A stretch of DNA of 64,000 nucleotides from Burkholderiales bacterium (GCA_028868825.1 JAGWTU010000009.1:1-64000); one strand, 5' to 3'. Positions 18,427 through 28,361 are shown, numbered from the stretch's first letter. Program-made: numbers and translations. The notes: generated from the letters alone by a model not told the origin.

Positions 18427-20832
18427 TCAGTTGAAGTCGGCGCTCAGCGAGACCGTCGCCAGGCGCGGCGCGCCGAGGTAGTACGACACCGTGCTCGCCG
18501 CCGTCGTGCCGACGGCCACCGCGTTGACGACCGTGCCCGAATTCGGGTTGCGGTAGCGGGTGTTGCCGAGGTTGGCGACGTTGAAGCGCAGCTGCGTGTT
18601 GCTCAGCATGCCGAGCTGGCCGAAGTTGTAGCCGGCGTTCAGGTCGGTCGTCGTGTACGCGGGCACCTGCTCGTCGTTCATCAGCGTCGCGTACTGGGTG
18701 CCGGTGCGCTTGAGCTTGATGCCGGCGTAGAACGGTCCGTTGCTGTATTGCAGCGACGCGCCGATCATCTGCTCGGGTGTCAGCGCGAACTGCTTGCCCG
18801 CGGTCGGCACGATCTGACCCTTGGTCACGTTCATGTCGTCGCGGATCCTGCTCTTCTGCAGCGTCAGCGAGCCGTAGGCCGTGAAGCCGTGGAACGAGGC
18901 GCTGCCGAGCTCGAACTCGACGCCGCGGTTGTTGACGCGACCGGCGTTGGTGTAGGTGCTGGTGTCGGTGGCCGAGTTGTAGGCGTTGGCCTGGCGGTCC
19001 TTGAAATTCGATTCGAAGGCGGTGGCAGAGAGCGAATACAGCGCCGTCTGCAGCCGGTAGCCGAAGTCCAGCATGATCGACGTCTCGGCGCGCGTCGCGG
19101 TCACCAGCTCGACCCGGCCGGTGGCGGCGTTGAGCATGACGTTGGTGCCGGTGAAGGCGAAGTTCGGCGGCGCGCGGAAGTTCTTGCCCAGGTTCATGAA
19201 CACCTGCTGGCTGCGGTCCAGGTTGAAGCGCATGCCGAGCTGCGGCAGCACCTCGCTGAAGTCGCGCTTCATGTTGTAGGTCGTCGTGAAGCCTTCGTTG
19301 GCGTAGTTGGTGACGTCGCGCGTGACATGCGGCGCGCGCAGGCCCAGCGAGATCACGCCGCTGCCGTCCAGCACGCTGATCTCGTCGGCGGCGAAGGCCT
19401 GGTAGGCGGTGCTGATGGTCTTCCAGTCGCGGCCTTCGTAGGTCGAGCCGTCGGGACGCAGGATATGGCCGCTGCGCAGCCAGACGTCGTACGGGTTGCC
19501 GTTCGCGTCGACGGGGACGGCCGGCTGGGTCTGGCGATGCTCGGCGCGCTCGAACCAGACGCCGAACTTGAGCTGGTGATCGCCCAGGGCCTTGTTGACC
19601 TCGGCCGTGATGCCGGGGCGCGAGGTCTTGGTGACGCTGCTGCGCGCGACGATGACCTTGTCGAGCGTGTCGCCGTCGCCGTTGAGGTCGACACCGGCGC
19701 CGGTCTTGCCGGTGGTGGTGTTGAGGAAGGCCGTCTCGGACAGCGCCGCCTGCTGGTTGCCGCCGGTGCCGTAGCCGGTCCACAGATAGGGCTGGACCTT
19801 GAGCGACGTGTCCTCGTTGATCTTGAACGAGCCCGACACCGAAGCCACGAGGTTCTCGAACGGGTTGACCGAGAGCTTGTAGTAGACCGGCGACGGCCCG
19901 GTCTCGCTCTGCGCCTTGCCGGCGACCGGCGTCAGATGGCCGGGTGTGAAGGTCGACGAGAAGTCCCAGAAGTAGCCGTTGGCGTTGAGCTGGGCCAGCG
20001 TCGGCGCCAGGAAGTTGTTGTTGACCGAGCGGTTGTAGAGCATCGATCCGAGGATCGCGCTGCCGGCGCCCAGGTCATAGCGGAACGCGGCGTCGAAATG
20101 GTCCTTCTTGCCCTGGCCCGAGCCCTTCCACTTGTCGGCCTGGCTGTGCGAGTAGCTGACGAAGACCTTGGCCCTGTCGCCGGCGAAGCGTCCGGAATCG
20201 ACGCGCAGGAAGGTGCGGGTCAGGCTCAGGCCGCCCAGCGTCTGTCCGGCGCGGAAACGGGGCTTGTCCTCGGGGTCGCAGGTGTTGATGCTGATGTTGC
20301 CGCCGGTGGCGCCGGAGTGCGGCGACTGCACGTCGGGGCTGCCCTGGGTCACGCTTTGCGTGCAGACGTTTTCCTGATCGACGTACTCCTGGGGATAGAC
20401 CGCGTAGTTGCCGGAATCGTTGACGGGAACGCCGTTCACGGTGAAGCCGAGCTGGTCGGAGTTGAAGCCGCGCACCGTCAGGCCGCCGCCGAACAGGCCC
20501 GTGGCGTCGTAGCTGTAGGTGTTGATGCCGGGCAGCAGCGCCAGCGCCTGGTAAGGCGTGCCGGTGGCCAGGTTCTTCTCCGACGCGGCCTTGGTCACGG
20601 TGCTGCGGCCCTTGACCGCGTCTTCCTTGAGCATCTGTCCGGCGCCGAGCTTGGCGCCGTCGCCGACGACGGTGATCGTGCCCAGGCGGACGGCGTCCTG
20701 CTGGGCGCGCGGCATCGCGTCGTCCGTGCCTGCGGTCGTCTGCGCCAGCACCGGGGTCGCCGCCAGGGCGGCGAGAGCCATCGCCAGCGTGGAGCGGGCG
20801 AAGCGGGAGATGTCGGGATCGAGCTGCTTCAT
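18427..20832 (-). CDS. TonB-dependent outer-membrane receptor
   Basis: 801-residue receptor with signal peptide (ALAALAATPVLA, cleavage before QTTAG). The plug domain follows: ITVVGDGAKLG, then LLPGINTYSYDATG, LTVRGFNSDQLGFTVNG and VPVNDSGNYAVYPQEYVD, then the GATGGNISI motif that ends the plug. The rest is a 22-strand barrel ending RLATVSLSADFN. It imports an unidentified siderophore, cofactor, sugar or other ligand using TonB energy. Two Cys in the early barrel (DQENVCTQS and ISINTCDPEDK) may form a disulfide. It lacks the N-terminal signalling extension of FecA/FpvA-type receptors. The gene is second in tandem with another large receptor but separated by 460 bp with its own likely promoter. 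Confidence 0.9.
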   Translation of the reverse strand: MKQLDPDISRFARSTLAMALAALAATPVLAQTTAGTDDAMPRAQQDAVRLGTITVVGDGAKLGAGQMLKEDAVKGRSTVTKAASEKNLATGTPYQALALLPGINTYSYDATGLFGGGLTVRGFNSDQLGFTVNGVPVNDSGNYAVYPQEYVDQENVCTQSVTQGSPDVQSPHSGATGGNISINTCDPEDKPRFRAGQTLGGLSLTRTFLRVDSGRFAGDRAKVFVSYSHSQADKWKGSGQGKKDHFDAAFRYDLGAGSAILGSMLYNRSVNNNFLAPTLAQLNANGYFWDFSSTFTPGHLTPVAGKAQSETGPSPVYYKLSVNPFENLVASVSGSFKINEDTSLKVQPYLWTGYGTGGNQQAALSETAFLNTTTGKTGAGVDLNGDGDTLDKVIVARSSVTKTSRPGITAEVNKALGDHQLKFGVWFERAEHRQTQPAVPVDANGNPYDVWLRSGHILRPDGSTYEGRDWKTISTAYQAFAADEISVLDGSGVISLGLRAPHVTRDVTNYANEGFTTTYNMKRDFSEVLPQLGMRFNLDRSQQVFMNLGKNFRAPPNFAFTGTNVMLNAATGRVELVTATRAETSIMLDFGYRLQTALYSLSATAFESNFKDRQANAYNSATDTSTYTNAGRVNNRGVEFELGSASFHGFTAYGSLTLQKSRIRDDMNVTKGQIVPTAGKQFALTPEQMIGASLQYSNGPFYAGIKLKRTGTQYATLMNDEQVPAYTTTDLNAGYNFGQLGMLSNTQLRFNVANLGNTRYRNPNSGTVVNAVAVGTTAASTVSYYLGAPRLATVSLSADFN

Positions 20833-21292
20833 CGGGAGTGGTCCTTCAACTGGGGGGTCATGGAATCGATCGGGTGCAGGGGCCGTCATCGTTCGCGCCC
20901 ATGCTCGAGTTCCCGATCCCACGCCATCCGGTACTGCCGTCGCGCCGCCCGCAAGCGGGCGCACGCCGGCTCGGGCCGGAGGGCCGGGCCGAAGACCTCG
21001 AGCGGGCACCCTCGATTCCGCGACAGTTCAGTGGAATTTGTGGACGATCGGAAACATCTCTCTACCAATCGCCATGATTAGTGAATTGACTGAAACGCGG
21101 ATGACACCAGGACGCAGATTCGCGCACGGCGTCGCGTGGGCGCAACAGCCTCGCGGCCAGTCGAAGGTGGGGTGCTGCGGCTCGGGTTTGATTGAGCCGC
21201 TGTTCAGTACCTTAGAACAGGTCGACGAGCCGCTCCCGCGGTCGCCGCCCCTGCCGTGGAGGCCAGACGCGTAACGTCGGGCCCGCAGTTAC
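20833..21292. other. 460-bp region between the two TonB receptor genes
   Basis: No gene is supported here. The part nearest the downstream receptor is GC-rich. An AT-richer patch at about 21030-21110 is the likeliest promoter zone for the receptor ending at 18427. Near the other end are two back-to-back inverted repeats, GCGGCTC-N10-GAGCCGC at 21177-21200 and CTGTTC-N9-GAACAG at 21200-21220, which probably end transcription of the upstream receptor gene. I saw no Fur box and no cobalamin riboswitch core. Confidence 0.4.
21177..21220 (-). terminator. Two adjacent inverted repeats after the Oar-type receptor gene
   Basis: 7-bp stem GCGGCTC/GAGCCGC (21177-21200) immediately followed by 6-bp arms CTGTTC/GAACAG (21200-21220), about 75 bp downstream of the receptor stop at 21293. 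They lack a strong U-tract. Terminator function is inferred from position; the second repeat might instead be an operator. Confidence 0.35.
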
Positions 21293-24200
21293 TCAGAACT
21301 CGTAGCGCAACGTCAGCTGCATCGCCCACTGGCTCTCGCCCTTGACCTGGCGCAGCGTGTAGTCGGCGACGCTGTCGTTGACGTTGTAGACATAGCGCCC
21401 CGAGCTGTCGATGCCGCCGTAGTTGACGAAGCTGCGCCGCATGCCGCCCGACGACGAGAACGGCACTTCGTTGATCTGGCCCCAGCGTTTGTTCAGCAGA
21501 TTGCCGACATTGAGGATGTCGAGCGAGATCACGCCCCGGTGCTGGCTCGTGAAGCCGGGTACCTCCTGGCTCAGCCGCACGTCGAAGTTGTTGACCCAGG
21601 GTGCGAAGGTGCTGGCGCGCGGCACGACGCCGCCGCGTGCGTTGCTCAGCGACGGGATGCCGTCGACGATGGCCCAGAAGCGATCCTCGTTGGGGTGGTT
21701 GTCGGTGGTGTCGCCCTTGAACACGACCTCGCCCGACTGCGGACCCTTGGGGATGTACATCAGGTCGTTGCCGGCGACGCTGTCGCCGTTCATGTCGTTG
21801 GCATAGGTCCAGCTGTAGGGCTTGCCGCGCCGGCCCTCGTAGAACAGGCCGACGCTGGTCTTGTACTTCGAGACGAAGGCGCGGCTCCAGTTGAACGAGG
21901 CCGTCACGCGGTCCTTGATCAGGTAGGCCGAATTCGCCGTCACCGCCTCGTTGGGGTTGTAGATCGCGCGCGAATTGAAGTTCGAGGTCGAGACCGACGA
22001 GGTCAGCGGGCTCAGCTCCTTGGCCTGCGTGTACGTGTAGGCCACCTGCCAGCCGAACGCGGGCGCATTGCCGTTGCCCAGCGACAGCGTCACGGCCGAG
22101 CCGCCGCCCTGGCTGTTCGAGGTCGCCAGCATGACGTTGTTGAAGGCCGGGTTGCTGAGTGCCTTGGCGCGCGAACCGGCGCAGACGCCCGAGGTCGACA
22201 GGCTGCCGCTGGTCTGCCAGCAGGCCGGGTTGTAGGCCTGCGGCGTCCAGTACATCTCGCGCCCGTCGGGTGCATTGCGCGTCGACCCGCCCAGGTTCAG
22301 CGACTGGTAGAAGATGCCCGACCTGACCTTGGTGACGATCACTTCCGCGCCGGCGACGAGGCCCCACCAGGGCAGTTCGGCGTCGAACGCGAGATTCGCC
22401 TTCCACACCGACGGCTGACTCAGTCCCGGCGCCAGGAAGTCGACATTGGCCGCCGGCTGGTTGACGTTCGCGAACGGCGCCACCGGTTGATTCCCCGGGT
22501 CGGCGCTGAACAGGCCATCCTGCACCGGGCAGGCGCTGAAGCCGCCGGTGCCGCAGCCGACGATGAGCGTCGCCAGGCCGGTGTTCGAATACGGGTTCGA
22601 GATCCAGACGCTGGGCGCCGCGCCCTGGAACAGGCCCACGCCGCCGCGCAACTGCATCTTGCGCTTGTCCGCCGTCGGCTGGAAATCGTAGTGGAAGCCC
22701 AGGCGCGGCTGGAACAGGCTCGCGCCGTCGATGGTCTGCGAATTGTTCATGCCGAAGCCGCCGCTGTTGCGCACGACCGAGTTGCCGCTGACCGATCCGG
22801 CCACCGTCGGCGCGGCCGCGGCGGCGTTGTAGGCCGGGCGCTGGCCGGTGCTCATGCGGTCGTAGCGGATGCCGCCGCTGAGCGAGAGCCGGCTGTTCAC
22901 TTTCCAATGGTCCTGCGCGAACAGGCCGGTATTGGTCAGCGTCCATTGGGCGATGCCGTCGTCGAGCGATCCGCCGGGAACGGGGACCTGGATCTGGTAC
23001 GAACTGGGTCGCCCGCGCTGGAAGTTCTCGAGCACCGCCGCTTCCATCTGCGCGTACGTGGCGCTGTTGCATTTGAAGTTGGCGGGCAGCAGCGGGCTGT
23101 TGTAGGTCAGGCCCGCACTGGCATCGGTGCAGCCGAAGGTGTAATTGCCGTAGGTGTTCTGGAAATAGGCGTTGTAGACCTGGTTGCGTTCGAGATCGCC
23201 GCCGAACTTCAATTCGTGGTCGTCGAGATTCCAGGTGGCGCCGAAATAGCCGTCCATCGTCTTCGTGTCGAGGACGTTGAACTGCCGCGCATAGTCGGTG
23301 CCGAAATTCAGGTAGCGCGTGCCGGTATTGACGCCGGCCGGCGCGCCCGTCGGCGCCGGACCGCTGAAGCGCAGCGCCATCGCCGGCAGATAGGCGTTGT
23401 TGCGCGGGATGCTGGTGTAGTTGCGGTTCGAGAGCTTGAGTTCGGTCGAGAAGGTGTCGGTCCAGTCGGCGAACCATTGGCCGACGACGGTGTCGATGGT
23501 CTTGTTCTGCGTCCACCAGGCCGATGTCAGCTGCAGCGACGTGGGGCTGTAGCCGCTGAAGCTGCCGCCGTTGGTCTCGCCCTGCTCGGTGCGCGTGTAG
23601 CGCAGGCTGGCGCGATGGCGGTCGGTGATGTTCCAGTCCAGCTTGAGCAGGTAATCCTTGACGCTGAGTTCGGAGTTGGCGTACAGCGCGCCCGGATCGA
23701 AGTGGTACTGGCTCTGCGCGATCTGGCCCAGCTGGTCCAGCGTGCTCTGGGCGAACGCGACATTGGTCAGCGCGGATCCGACCGGGCCGTAGGTTGGCTG
23801 GGCGCGGTTGCTCTTCGATTCCTCGTAGGAGGCGAAGAAGAACAGCTTGTCCTTGATGATCGGGCCGCCGAGCGTGAAGCCCATCAGCGTTTCCTCGAAA
23901 GGATCGACCTTGTAGTAGCTGTCGGCGGCGCGGTTGTAGCGCTTGCCGACGAAGTCCTGGTTGCGGAAGACGTACGAGACCGTGCCGTGGAACTCGTTGG
24001 TGCCGCTCTTCGTCACGGCATTGATGTTGGCGCCGACATAGCCTTTCTGCGTCACGTCGTAATTGCTGATGTTGACCTGCACGTTCTGGATCGCGTCGAT
24101 CGAGATCGGCTGCTTGGCCGTGGGCAGCGTGTTGGCCTCGAGACCGAAGGTGTCGCTGATGTTGACGCCGTCGACGGTGATCGTGTTGTACCGGCTGTTC

Positions 24201-24742
24201 ATGCCCATCGCCGAGATCTCGCCGCGCTCCTTGTCGGTCTGCGACAGGCGCGGGTCGGTGCGCGCGTAATCCTGCAGGTTGCGCGCGATCGACGGCAGCG
24301 CGGCGAGCTCGCGGCTGCCGATCTGCGTGCCGGCACCGACGTTGCTGTCGTTGAAGGTCGCCGCGTTGGCGCGGCCGGTGACGACGATGGTCTGCGGCCC
24401 GGCGCCGAGGACGAGGTTCAGCCCCAGCGTTTCGGCGAGGATGAGTTCGACGTTCTCGCGCTTGTCGGTCGCGCCGTCCTTGCTCACGGTGATCGTGTAG
24501 GGGCCGCCGGCGCGCAGGCCGCGGGCGGCGTAGCGGCCGTCGGCGTCGGTCTGCGTCTGGTTCGTCGACCCCGAGGCGACGTGCAGGATCGTCACCGTGG
24601 CGCCGGCGACCGGCTTGCCGTCGGCGGCGGTGACGCGGCCCGCGATCGCGGCGGTGGTGTTCTGCGCCAGAGCCGGCGCGGCGCAGACGACGGCAGCGGC
24701 ACAGGCCATGCGGGTGAACATCCAGGCAGAACGACTGTCCAT
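21293..24742 (-). CDS. Oar-like TonB-dependent receptor with N-terminal carboxypeptidase-regulatory domain
   Basis: 1149-residue outer-membrane receptor. After the signal peptide (AAAVVCAAPALA, cleavage before QNTTAA) comes a carboxypeptidase-regulatory-like beta-sandwich (IAGRVTAADGKPVAGATVTI to about residue 110). A plug follows (ARNLQDYARTDPRLS, RYNTITVDGVNISDTFGLEA, then VTKSGTNEFHGTVSYVFRNQ), and then a very long barrel ending SQWAMQLTLRYEF. This layout matches the Oar/OmpA-like TonB receptors whose substrates are mostly unknown and often include peptides, proteins or glycans. Cys pairs in outer loops (FGCTDAS, FKCNSAT, GCGTGGFSACP) suggest disulfides. The start was taken at the ATG giving the signal peptide; upstream frames are spurious. 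It is divergent from a GNAT gene. Confidence 0.88.
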   Translation of the reverse strand: MDSRSAWMFTRMACAAAVVCAAPALAQNTTAAIAGRVTAADGKPVAGATVTILHVASGSTNQTQTDADGRYAARGLRAGGPYTITVSKDGATDKRENVELILAETLGLNLVLGAGPQTIVVTGRANAATFNDSNVGAGTQIGSRELAALPSIARNLQDYARTDPRLSQTDKERGEISAMGMNSRYNTITVDGVNISDTFGLEANTLPTAKQPISIDAIQNVQVNISNYDVTQKGYVGANINAVTKSGTNEFHGTVSYVFRNQDFVGKRYNRAADSYYKVDPFEETLMGFTLGGPIIKDKLFFFASYEESKSNRAQPTYGPVGSALTNVAFAQSTLDQLGQIAQSQYHFDPGALYANSELSVKDYLLKLDWNITDRHRASLRYTRTEQGETNGGSFSGYSPTSLQLTSAWWTQNKTIDTVVGQWFADWTDTFSTELKLSNRNYTSIPRNNAYLPAMALRFSGPAPTGAPAGVNTGTRYLNFGTDYARQFNVLDTKTMDGYFGATWNLDDHELKFGGDLERNQVYNAYFQNTYGNYTFGCTDASAGLTYNSPLLPANFKCNSATYAQMEAAVLENFQRGRPSSYQIQVPVPGGSLDDGIAQWTLTNTGLFAQDHWKVNSRLSLSGGIRYDRMSTGQRPAYNAAAAAPTVAGSVSGNSVVRNSGGFGMNNSQTIDGASLFQPRLGFHYDFQPTADKRKMQLRGGVGLFQGAAPSVWISNPYSNTGLATLIVGCGTGGFSACPVQDGLFSADPGNQPVAPFANVNQPAANVDFLAPGLSQPSVWKANLAFDAELPWWGLVAGAEVIVTKVRSGIFYQSLNLGGSTRNAPDGREMYWTPQAYNPACWQTSGSLSTSGVCAGSRAKALSNPAFNNVMLATSNSQGGGSAVTLSLGNGNAPAFGWQVAYTYTQAKELSPLTSSVSTSNFNSRAIYNPNEAVTANSAYLIKDRVTASFNWSRAFVSKYKTSVGLFYEGRRGKPYSWTYANDMNGDSVAGNDLMYIPKGPQSGEVVFKGDTTDNHPNEDRFWAIVDGIPSLSNARGGVVPRASTFAPWVNNFDVRLSQEVPGFTSQHRGVISLDILNVGNLLNKRWGQINEVPFSSSGGMRRSFVNYGGIDSSGRYVYNVNDSVADYTLRQVKGESQWAMQLTLRYEF

Positions 24743-24951
24743 GTGTGGGCTCCGGGTTCGAGTGGTGGACCGCCGGGTCGCCGTGGAATGCGGGTGGCGG
24801 CGGCGAGTGGCAGACACTAAGAGGAATTGAAATGCAAAACAACTTTACCTATAGAATCATTGTGGATGCATGTGAAGCGCCAGTGACAAAACCGGAATCG
24901 GCGCCCGGGTCATGCTTGAATCGCGACCTGGTCACTTCCGCTGCCACCGCC
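24743..24951. promoter_or_regulatory. AT-rich divergent promoter region (receptor / GNAT)
   Basis: The stretch 24815-24900 is clearly AT-richer than its surroundings. On the minus strand TTCACA and TATAGG with a 17-bp spacer form a plausible promoter for the 1149-residue receptor. On the plus strand TGCTTGAAT at 24913-24921 resembles an extended -10 and gives a short leader before the GNAT ATG. No Fur-type dyad is evident. Confidence 0.4.
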
Positions 24952-25488
24952 ATGTCCGACGCCGCCATCACCCTGCGCCGAGCCCGGCCCGACGACGCCG
25001 CCGACTACGCGCGGACGATGGGTGACCCCGAGGTCTACCCCTGGCTGCTGCAGCTGCCGTTTCCCAGCGTCGATTTCTGGCGCGCGCGCCTGGCCGATTT
25101 GGCGGCGCCCGATCGCGCCGAGATCCACCTCGTGGCCGAGATCGATGGCCGGTTTGCCGGCAGCGCCGGGCTGCACCAGATCCAGCGGTTGCGCCGACGC
25201 CATGCGGCGATGCTGGGCATCAGCGTCGCCACCGAGGCGCAGCACCGTGGCGTCGGTCGCGCGCTGATGCAGGCGCTGTGTGACTATGCCGACGGCTGGG
25301 CGCAGATCCTGCGCATCGAGCTCGATGTCGATGCCCAGAACCACCGCGCAATCGCGCTCTACGAGTCCTTCGGCTTCCGCCGCGAGGGTCTGCACCGCGC
25401 CTACGCGATGCGCGGCGGCGTCTATGCCGATTCGCTGTCGATGGCGCGGCTGCATCCGCATCCGCCCCAGGTCGGCTGGCCGGATTGA
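24952..25488 (+). CDS. GNAT family N-acetyltransferase
   Basis: 178-residue single GNAT domain. The N-terminus ITLRRARPDDAADYARTM is typical. The acetyl-CoA-binding loop is EAQHRGVGRALMQAL, preceded by the strand MLGISVATE. The C-terminal part NHRAIALYESFGFRREGLHRAYAMR resembles the RimJ/RimL and YncA-type amino-acid or protein acetyltransferases. The substrate cannot be told from sequence. It stands alone on the plus strand, divergent from the receptor gene. Confidence 0.88.
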   Translation: MSDAAITLRRARPDDAADYARTMGDPEVYPWLLQLPFPSVDFWRARLADLAAPDRAEIHLVAEIDGRFAGSAGLHQIQRLRRRHAAMLGISVATEAQHRGVGRALMQALCDYADGWAQILRIELDVDAQNHRAIALYESFGFRREGLHRAYAMRGGVYADSLSMARLHPHPPQVGWPD

Positions 25489-25575
25489 GACTCGGCGCAA
25501 GCCGGTGCTCGACGCCCGGCGGGCTCGTCGCCGACGGGCTGTGCTTGAATCCCGGATTCGACAGGAACCCTCCCC

Positions 25576-26334
25576 ATGCGCATCAACACCGAGGCCGAAC
25601 TCGACGCCTTCGACCGGATCTGCGAGCGGCTCGCCGGTTTCGACCCCGTGCTCGGCTATGAATATGTCGACGGCCTGCTGTGCGCGCTGGCCGCCGGGCC
25701 GCGCCCGCTGGCGCTCGCCGACTGCGTCGACGAGCTCGTCGGCGAGGCCTTCGGCCGCGCCTTCGCCGACCCCGACGATCGCGCCCAGGCGTTGCGCCAC
25801 CTGCAGCCCCGGCTGGCCTCGCTGCTCAGCCAGCTCGACCCCGAATCACTGATCGACGACCCCGACGCGCTGCGGCTGGAGCCGCTGATGGTCGACTGGG
25901 ACGACGAGGCACGCCGGCGCCTCGTCGAGGAAGGCCAGATCGACGCCGAGACGGCGCAGTCGCTGCAGACCGGCACCGAATGGGCCGAGGGCTTCCTCGC
26001 CGGCGTCGCCGCGCTGCCCGCGTTGTGGAAACGGCCCGAGGACGAGGAGGCGGGGCCGCTGTTCGAGCAGTCGCTGGCGCAGATCGCGGCGCTCGAGCTC
26101 GACGCCGGCAGCGAGGCGCTGCAGGCGCATGTTGCCGCCCATTACCCCGATCGCGTGCCGACGCGCGACGACCTCATCGCCGAAGCCTGCATGGCGGTGC
26201 AGGACCTGCGGCTGTACTGGGTCGACTTCGCGGCGCGGCCGCCGACGCGGCGCGTCGAGCCGCAGCCCGGCCGCAACGACCCCTGTCCCTGCGGCAGCGG
26301 TCGCAAGTACAAGAAGTGCCACGGCCAGAACTGA
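25576..26334 (+). CDS. YecA/UPF0149 family protein with C-terminal SEC-C zinc motif
   Basis: 252-residue acidic protein. The N-terminal two-thirds matches the UPF0149/YgfB-YecA helical domain ([20 protein letters not shown], then [17 protein letters not shown]). The last 20 residues form a SEC-C metal-binding motif ([17 protein letters not shown]), as found at the end of SecA, where it binds zinc and contacts SecB or ribosomes. Related YecA proteins have been linked to SecA-like or ribosome-associated roles; the function here is unproven. It is followed 30 bp later by coaBC. A start at the ATG following GGAACCCTCCCC is reasonable. Confidence 0.88.
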   Translation: MRINTEAELDAFDRICERLAGFDPVLGYEYVDGLLCALAAGPRPLALADCVDELVGEAFGRAFADPDDRAQALRHLQPRLASLLSQLDPESLIDDPDALRLEPLMVDWDDEARRRLVEEGQIDAETAQSLQTGTEWAEGFLAGVAALPALWKRPEDEEAGPLFEQSLAQIAALELDAGSEALQAHVAAHYPDRVPTRDDLIAEACMAVQDLRLYWVDFAARPPTRRVEPQPGRNDPCPCGSGRKYKKCHGQN

Positions 26335-26364
26335 AGGCCCGAGCGCCGCTGTTAGAGTTTGGCC

Positions 26365-27591
26365 ATGAAATCCGCACCGCCCGGGCTTGCCGGCAAACAG
26401 GTCGTCCTCGGGCTCAGCGGCGGCATCGCCTGCTACAAGGCGGCCGACCTGGCGCGCGAACTCGTGAAGTCGGGCGCGACGGTGCAGGTCGTGATGACCG
26501 AATCGGCGACCCGCTTCATCACGCGGCTGACGCTGCAGGCGCTGACCGGCCGCCCGGTCTACACGAGCACCTGGGACGAACGCCCGCCGCATGCGATGGC
26601 GCATATCGACCTCGGCCGCGAGGCCGACGCGATCCTCGTCGCGCCGGCCAGCGCCGATTTCATCGCCCGCGTCGCCCAGGGCCGCGCCGATGACCTGCTG
26701 AGCCTGCTGTGCCTGGCGCGGCCGCTGTCGCGTTGCGCGCTGCTGGTGGCGCCGGCGATGAACCGCGAGATGTGGGCCCATCCGGCGACGCGGCGCAATG
26801 TCGCGACGCTGACCGCCGACGGCGCCGTCGTCCTCGGCCCGGGCGCCGGCGAACAGGCCTGCGGCGAGGTCGGCGACGGCCGCATGCTCGAGCCGGCCGA
26901 ACTGCGCGACGCGCTGATCGCCCATTTCCAGCCCAAGCTGCTGGCCGGGCGCACGGTGCTGATCACCGCCGGTCCGACCTTCGAGGCGCTGGACCCGATC
27001 CGTGGCATCACGAACCATTCGAGCGGCAAGATGGGTTTCGCGATCGCGCGCGCGGCCGCCGAGGCCGGCGCCCGGGTCACCCTCATTGCCGGGCCGGTGC
27101 ACCTGGACACGCCGGCCGGCGTCCAACGCATCGACGTGCAGAGCGCGCGCCAGATGATGGACGCCGTGCTGCCGCTGGCGCCGCGGCACGAGATCTTCGT
27201 CGCCACCGCGGCGGTCGCCGACTGGCGGCCGGCGGCGAGTGCCGAAGTGAAGATCAAGAAGGATGCCGAGCGCCGCGTGCCGCAGCTCGATCTGGTCGAG
27301 AACCCCGACATCCTGGCCACCGTCGCCGCGCTGCCCTTGCGCGAGCGGCCCTGGTGCGTCGGCTTCGCCGCCGAGAGCCACGACCTGCAGCGCCATGCGC
27401 GCGAGAAGCGCCTGCGCAAGGGCGTGCCGCTGATCGTCGGCAACCTCGGTCCGGCGACCTTCGGCCAGGACGACAACCAGCTGCTGCTCGTCGGCGCCGA
27501 CGGCGAGCTGGAACTGCCGCATGCTGACAAACTGACGCTGGCACGCCAGCTCGTACGGGAAATCGCGGCGCGCGCGCCGCAAGTGAGATGA
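26365..27591 (+). CDS. coaBC: Bifunctional phosphopantothenoylcysteine decarboxylase/synthetase
   Basis: 408-residue CoaBC for coenzyme A synthesis. The N-terminal flavin-dependent decarboxylase domain (CoaC) shows [46 protein letters not shown] and the Cys in [13 protein letters not shown]. The CoaB domain starts near residue 195 ([21 protein letters not shown]) and includes [12 protein letters not shown] and [11 protein letters not shown]. The ATG at 26365 is used. A TG-T-TAGAGT extended -10 pattern ends only 6 bp before it, so the message may be leaderless. It overlaps dut by 4 bases, and this coaBC-dut coupling is common in Proteobacteria. Confidence 0.96.
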   Translation: MKSAPPGLAGKQVVLGLSGGIACYKAADLARELVKSGATVQVVMTESATRFITRLTLQALTGRPVYTSTWDERPPHAMAHIDLGREADAILVAPASADFIARVAQGRADDLLSLLCLARPLSRCALLVAPAMNREMWAHPATRRNVATLTADGAVVLGPGAGEQACGEVGDGRMLEPAELRDALIAHFQPKLLAGRTVLITAGPTFEALDPIRGITNHSSGKMGFAIARAAAEAGARVTLIAGPVHLDTPAGVQRIDVQSARQMMDAVLPLAPRHEIFVATAAVADWRPAASAEVKIKKDAERRVPQLDLVENPDILATVAALPLRERPWCVGFAAESHDLQRHAREKRLRKGVPLIVGNLGPATFGQDDNQLLLVGADGELELPHADKLTLARQLVREIAARAPQVR

Positions 27592-28037
27592 GCACGATCC
27601 AAGTCAAGGTGCTGGACGAGCGCGTCGCCGACGCGCTGCCGGCCTATGCCACCGCCGGCAGCGCCGGGCTCGACCTGCGCGCCTGCCTCGATGCGCCGCT
27701 GCGGCTCGAACCCGGCCAGGCCGAACTGATCCCGACCGGGCTGGCGATCCACATCGGCGACCCCGGACTCGCCGCGATGCTGCTGCCGCGCTCGGGTCTC
27801 GGCCACAAGCATGGCATCGTGCTCGGCAATCTCGTCGGCCTCATCGACAGCGATTACCAGGGCCCGCTGATGGTCAGCTGCTGGAACCGCGGCCTCACGG
27901 CCTACACCGTGCAGCCGCTGGAGCGCATCGCGCAGATGGTCATCGTGCCGGTCGTGCAGGCGCGCTTCGAGCGCGTCGAGTCGTTCCACGCATCGACGCG
28001 CGGCGAGGGCGGTTTCGGTTCGACCGGCCGCGCCTGA
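27588..28037 (+). CDS. dut: dUTP diphosphatase
   Basis: 149-residue trimeric dUTPase hydrolysing dUTP to dUMP, limiting uracil in DNA and feeding dTMP synthesis. Family motifs are all seen: [10 protein letters not shown] (motif 1), [10 protein letters not shown] (motif 2), [11 protein letters not shown] (motif 3, catalytic Asp), [10 protein letters not shown] (motif 4) and the C-terminal [10 protein letters not shown] (motif 5) that closes over the substrate. The ATG overlaps the coaBC stop by 4 bases. A small hypothetical gene follows 9 bp later. Confidence 0.97.
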   Translation: MSTIQVKVLDERVADALPAYATAGSAGLDLRACLDAPLRLEPGQAELIPTGLAIHIGDPGLAAMLLPRSGLGHKHGIVLGNLVGLIDSDYQGPLMVSCWNRGLTAYTVQPLERIAQMVIVPVVQARFERVESFHASTRGEGGFGSTGRA

Positions 28038-28046
28038 AGCCGCGCG

Positions 28047-28361
28047 ATGAGCGACGCGAACCAGGTCCTGATCCCGGCCGCCTTCATCGCGCTCTACGTG
28101 CCGGCGGGCCGCAGCCGGCCTAGCGAATCGAGCGAGCACATCGCCGCCCGCCACGAGATCTGCGAGGACATGGCCTGCATGCTGATGGAGCCGGCGCAGA
28201 CGACCTTGTGGCAGCTCGGTATCACCGAGGCCGATGTGCTCGAACGCATGCACCGGGGCCTCGTCGGCGACGATGCGGTGGTCAGCCGCGCCGAGGCCGG
28301 CTGGGTCGTGCACCGGCTGGCCGAACTGCTGGACTGGGACTGTCCGCCGCTGGCCGAGTGA
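28047..28361 (+). CDS. Conserved hypothetical protein, 104 residues
   Basis: Small protein starting 9 bp after dut, so probably the last gene of the coaBC-dut operon. It carries a segment SSEHIAARHEICEDMACMLM followed by TLWQLGITEADVLERMHRGL, mostly helical, with a conserved-looking Trp/Asp end (LLDWDCPPL). It has no signal peptide or membrane segment. I do not recognise an established domain. Codon use matches neighbouring genes, and length plus coupling support that it is real. It converges with the FKBP gene. Confidence 0.7.
   Translation: MSDANQVLIPAAFIALYVPAGRSRPSESSEHIAARHEICEDMACMLMEPAQTTLWQLGITEADVLERMHRGLVGDDAVVSRAEAGWVVHRLAELLDWDCPPLAE

Noticed and set aside
20833..21292. Cobalamin or other riboswitch upstream of the TonB receptor
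   Set aside because: No B12-box-like core or conserved multi-helix layout was found, only simple inverted repeats.
21539..24820. 1093-residue open frame antisense to the Oar-like receptor
   Set aside because: The minus-strand protein has signal peptide, plug and barrel; the plus-strand translation has no recognisable fold.
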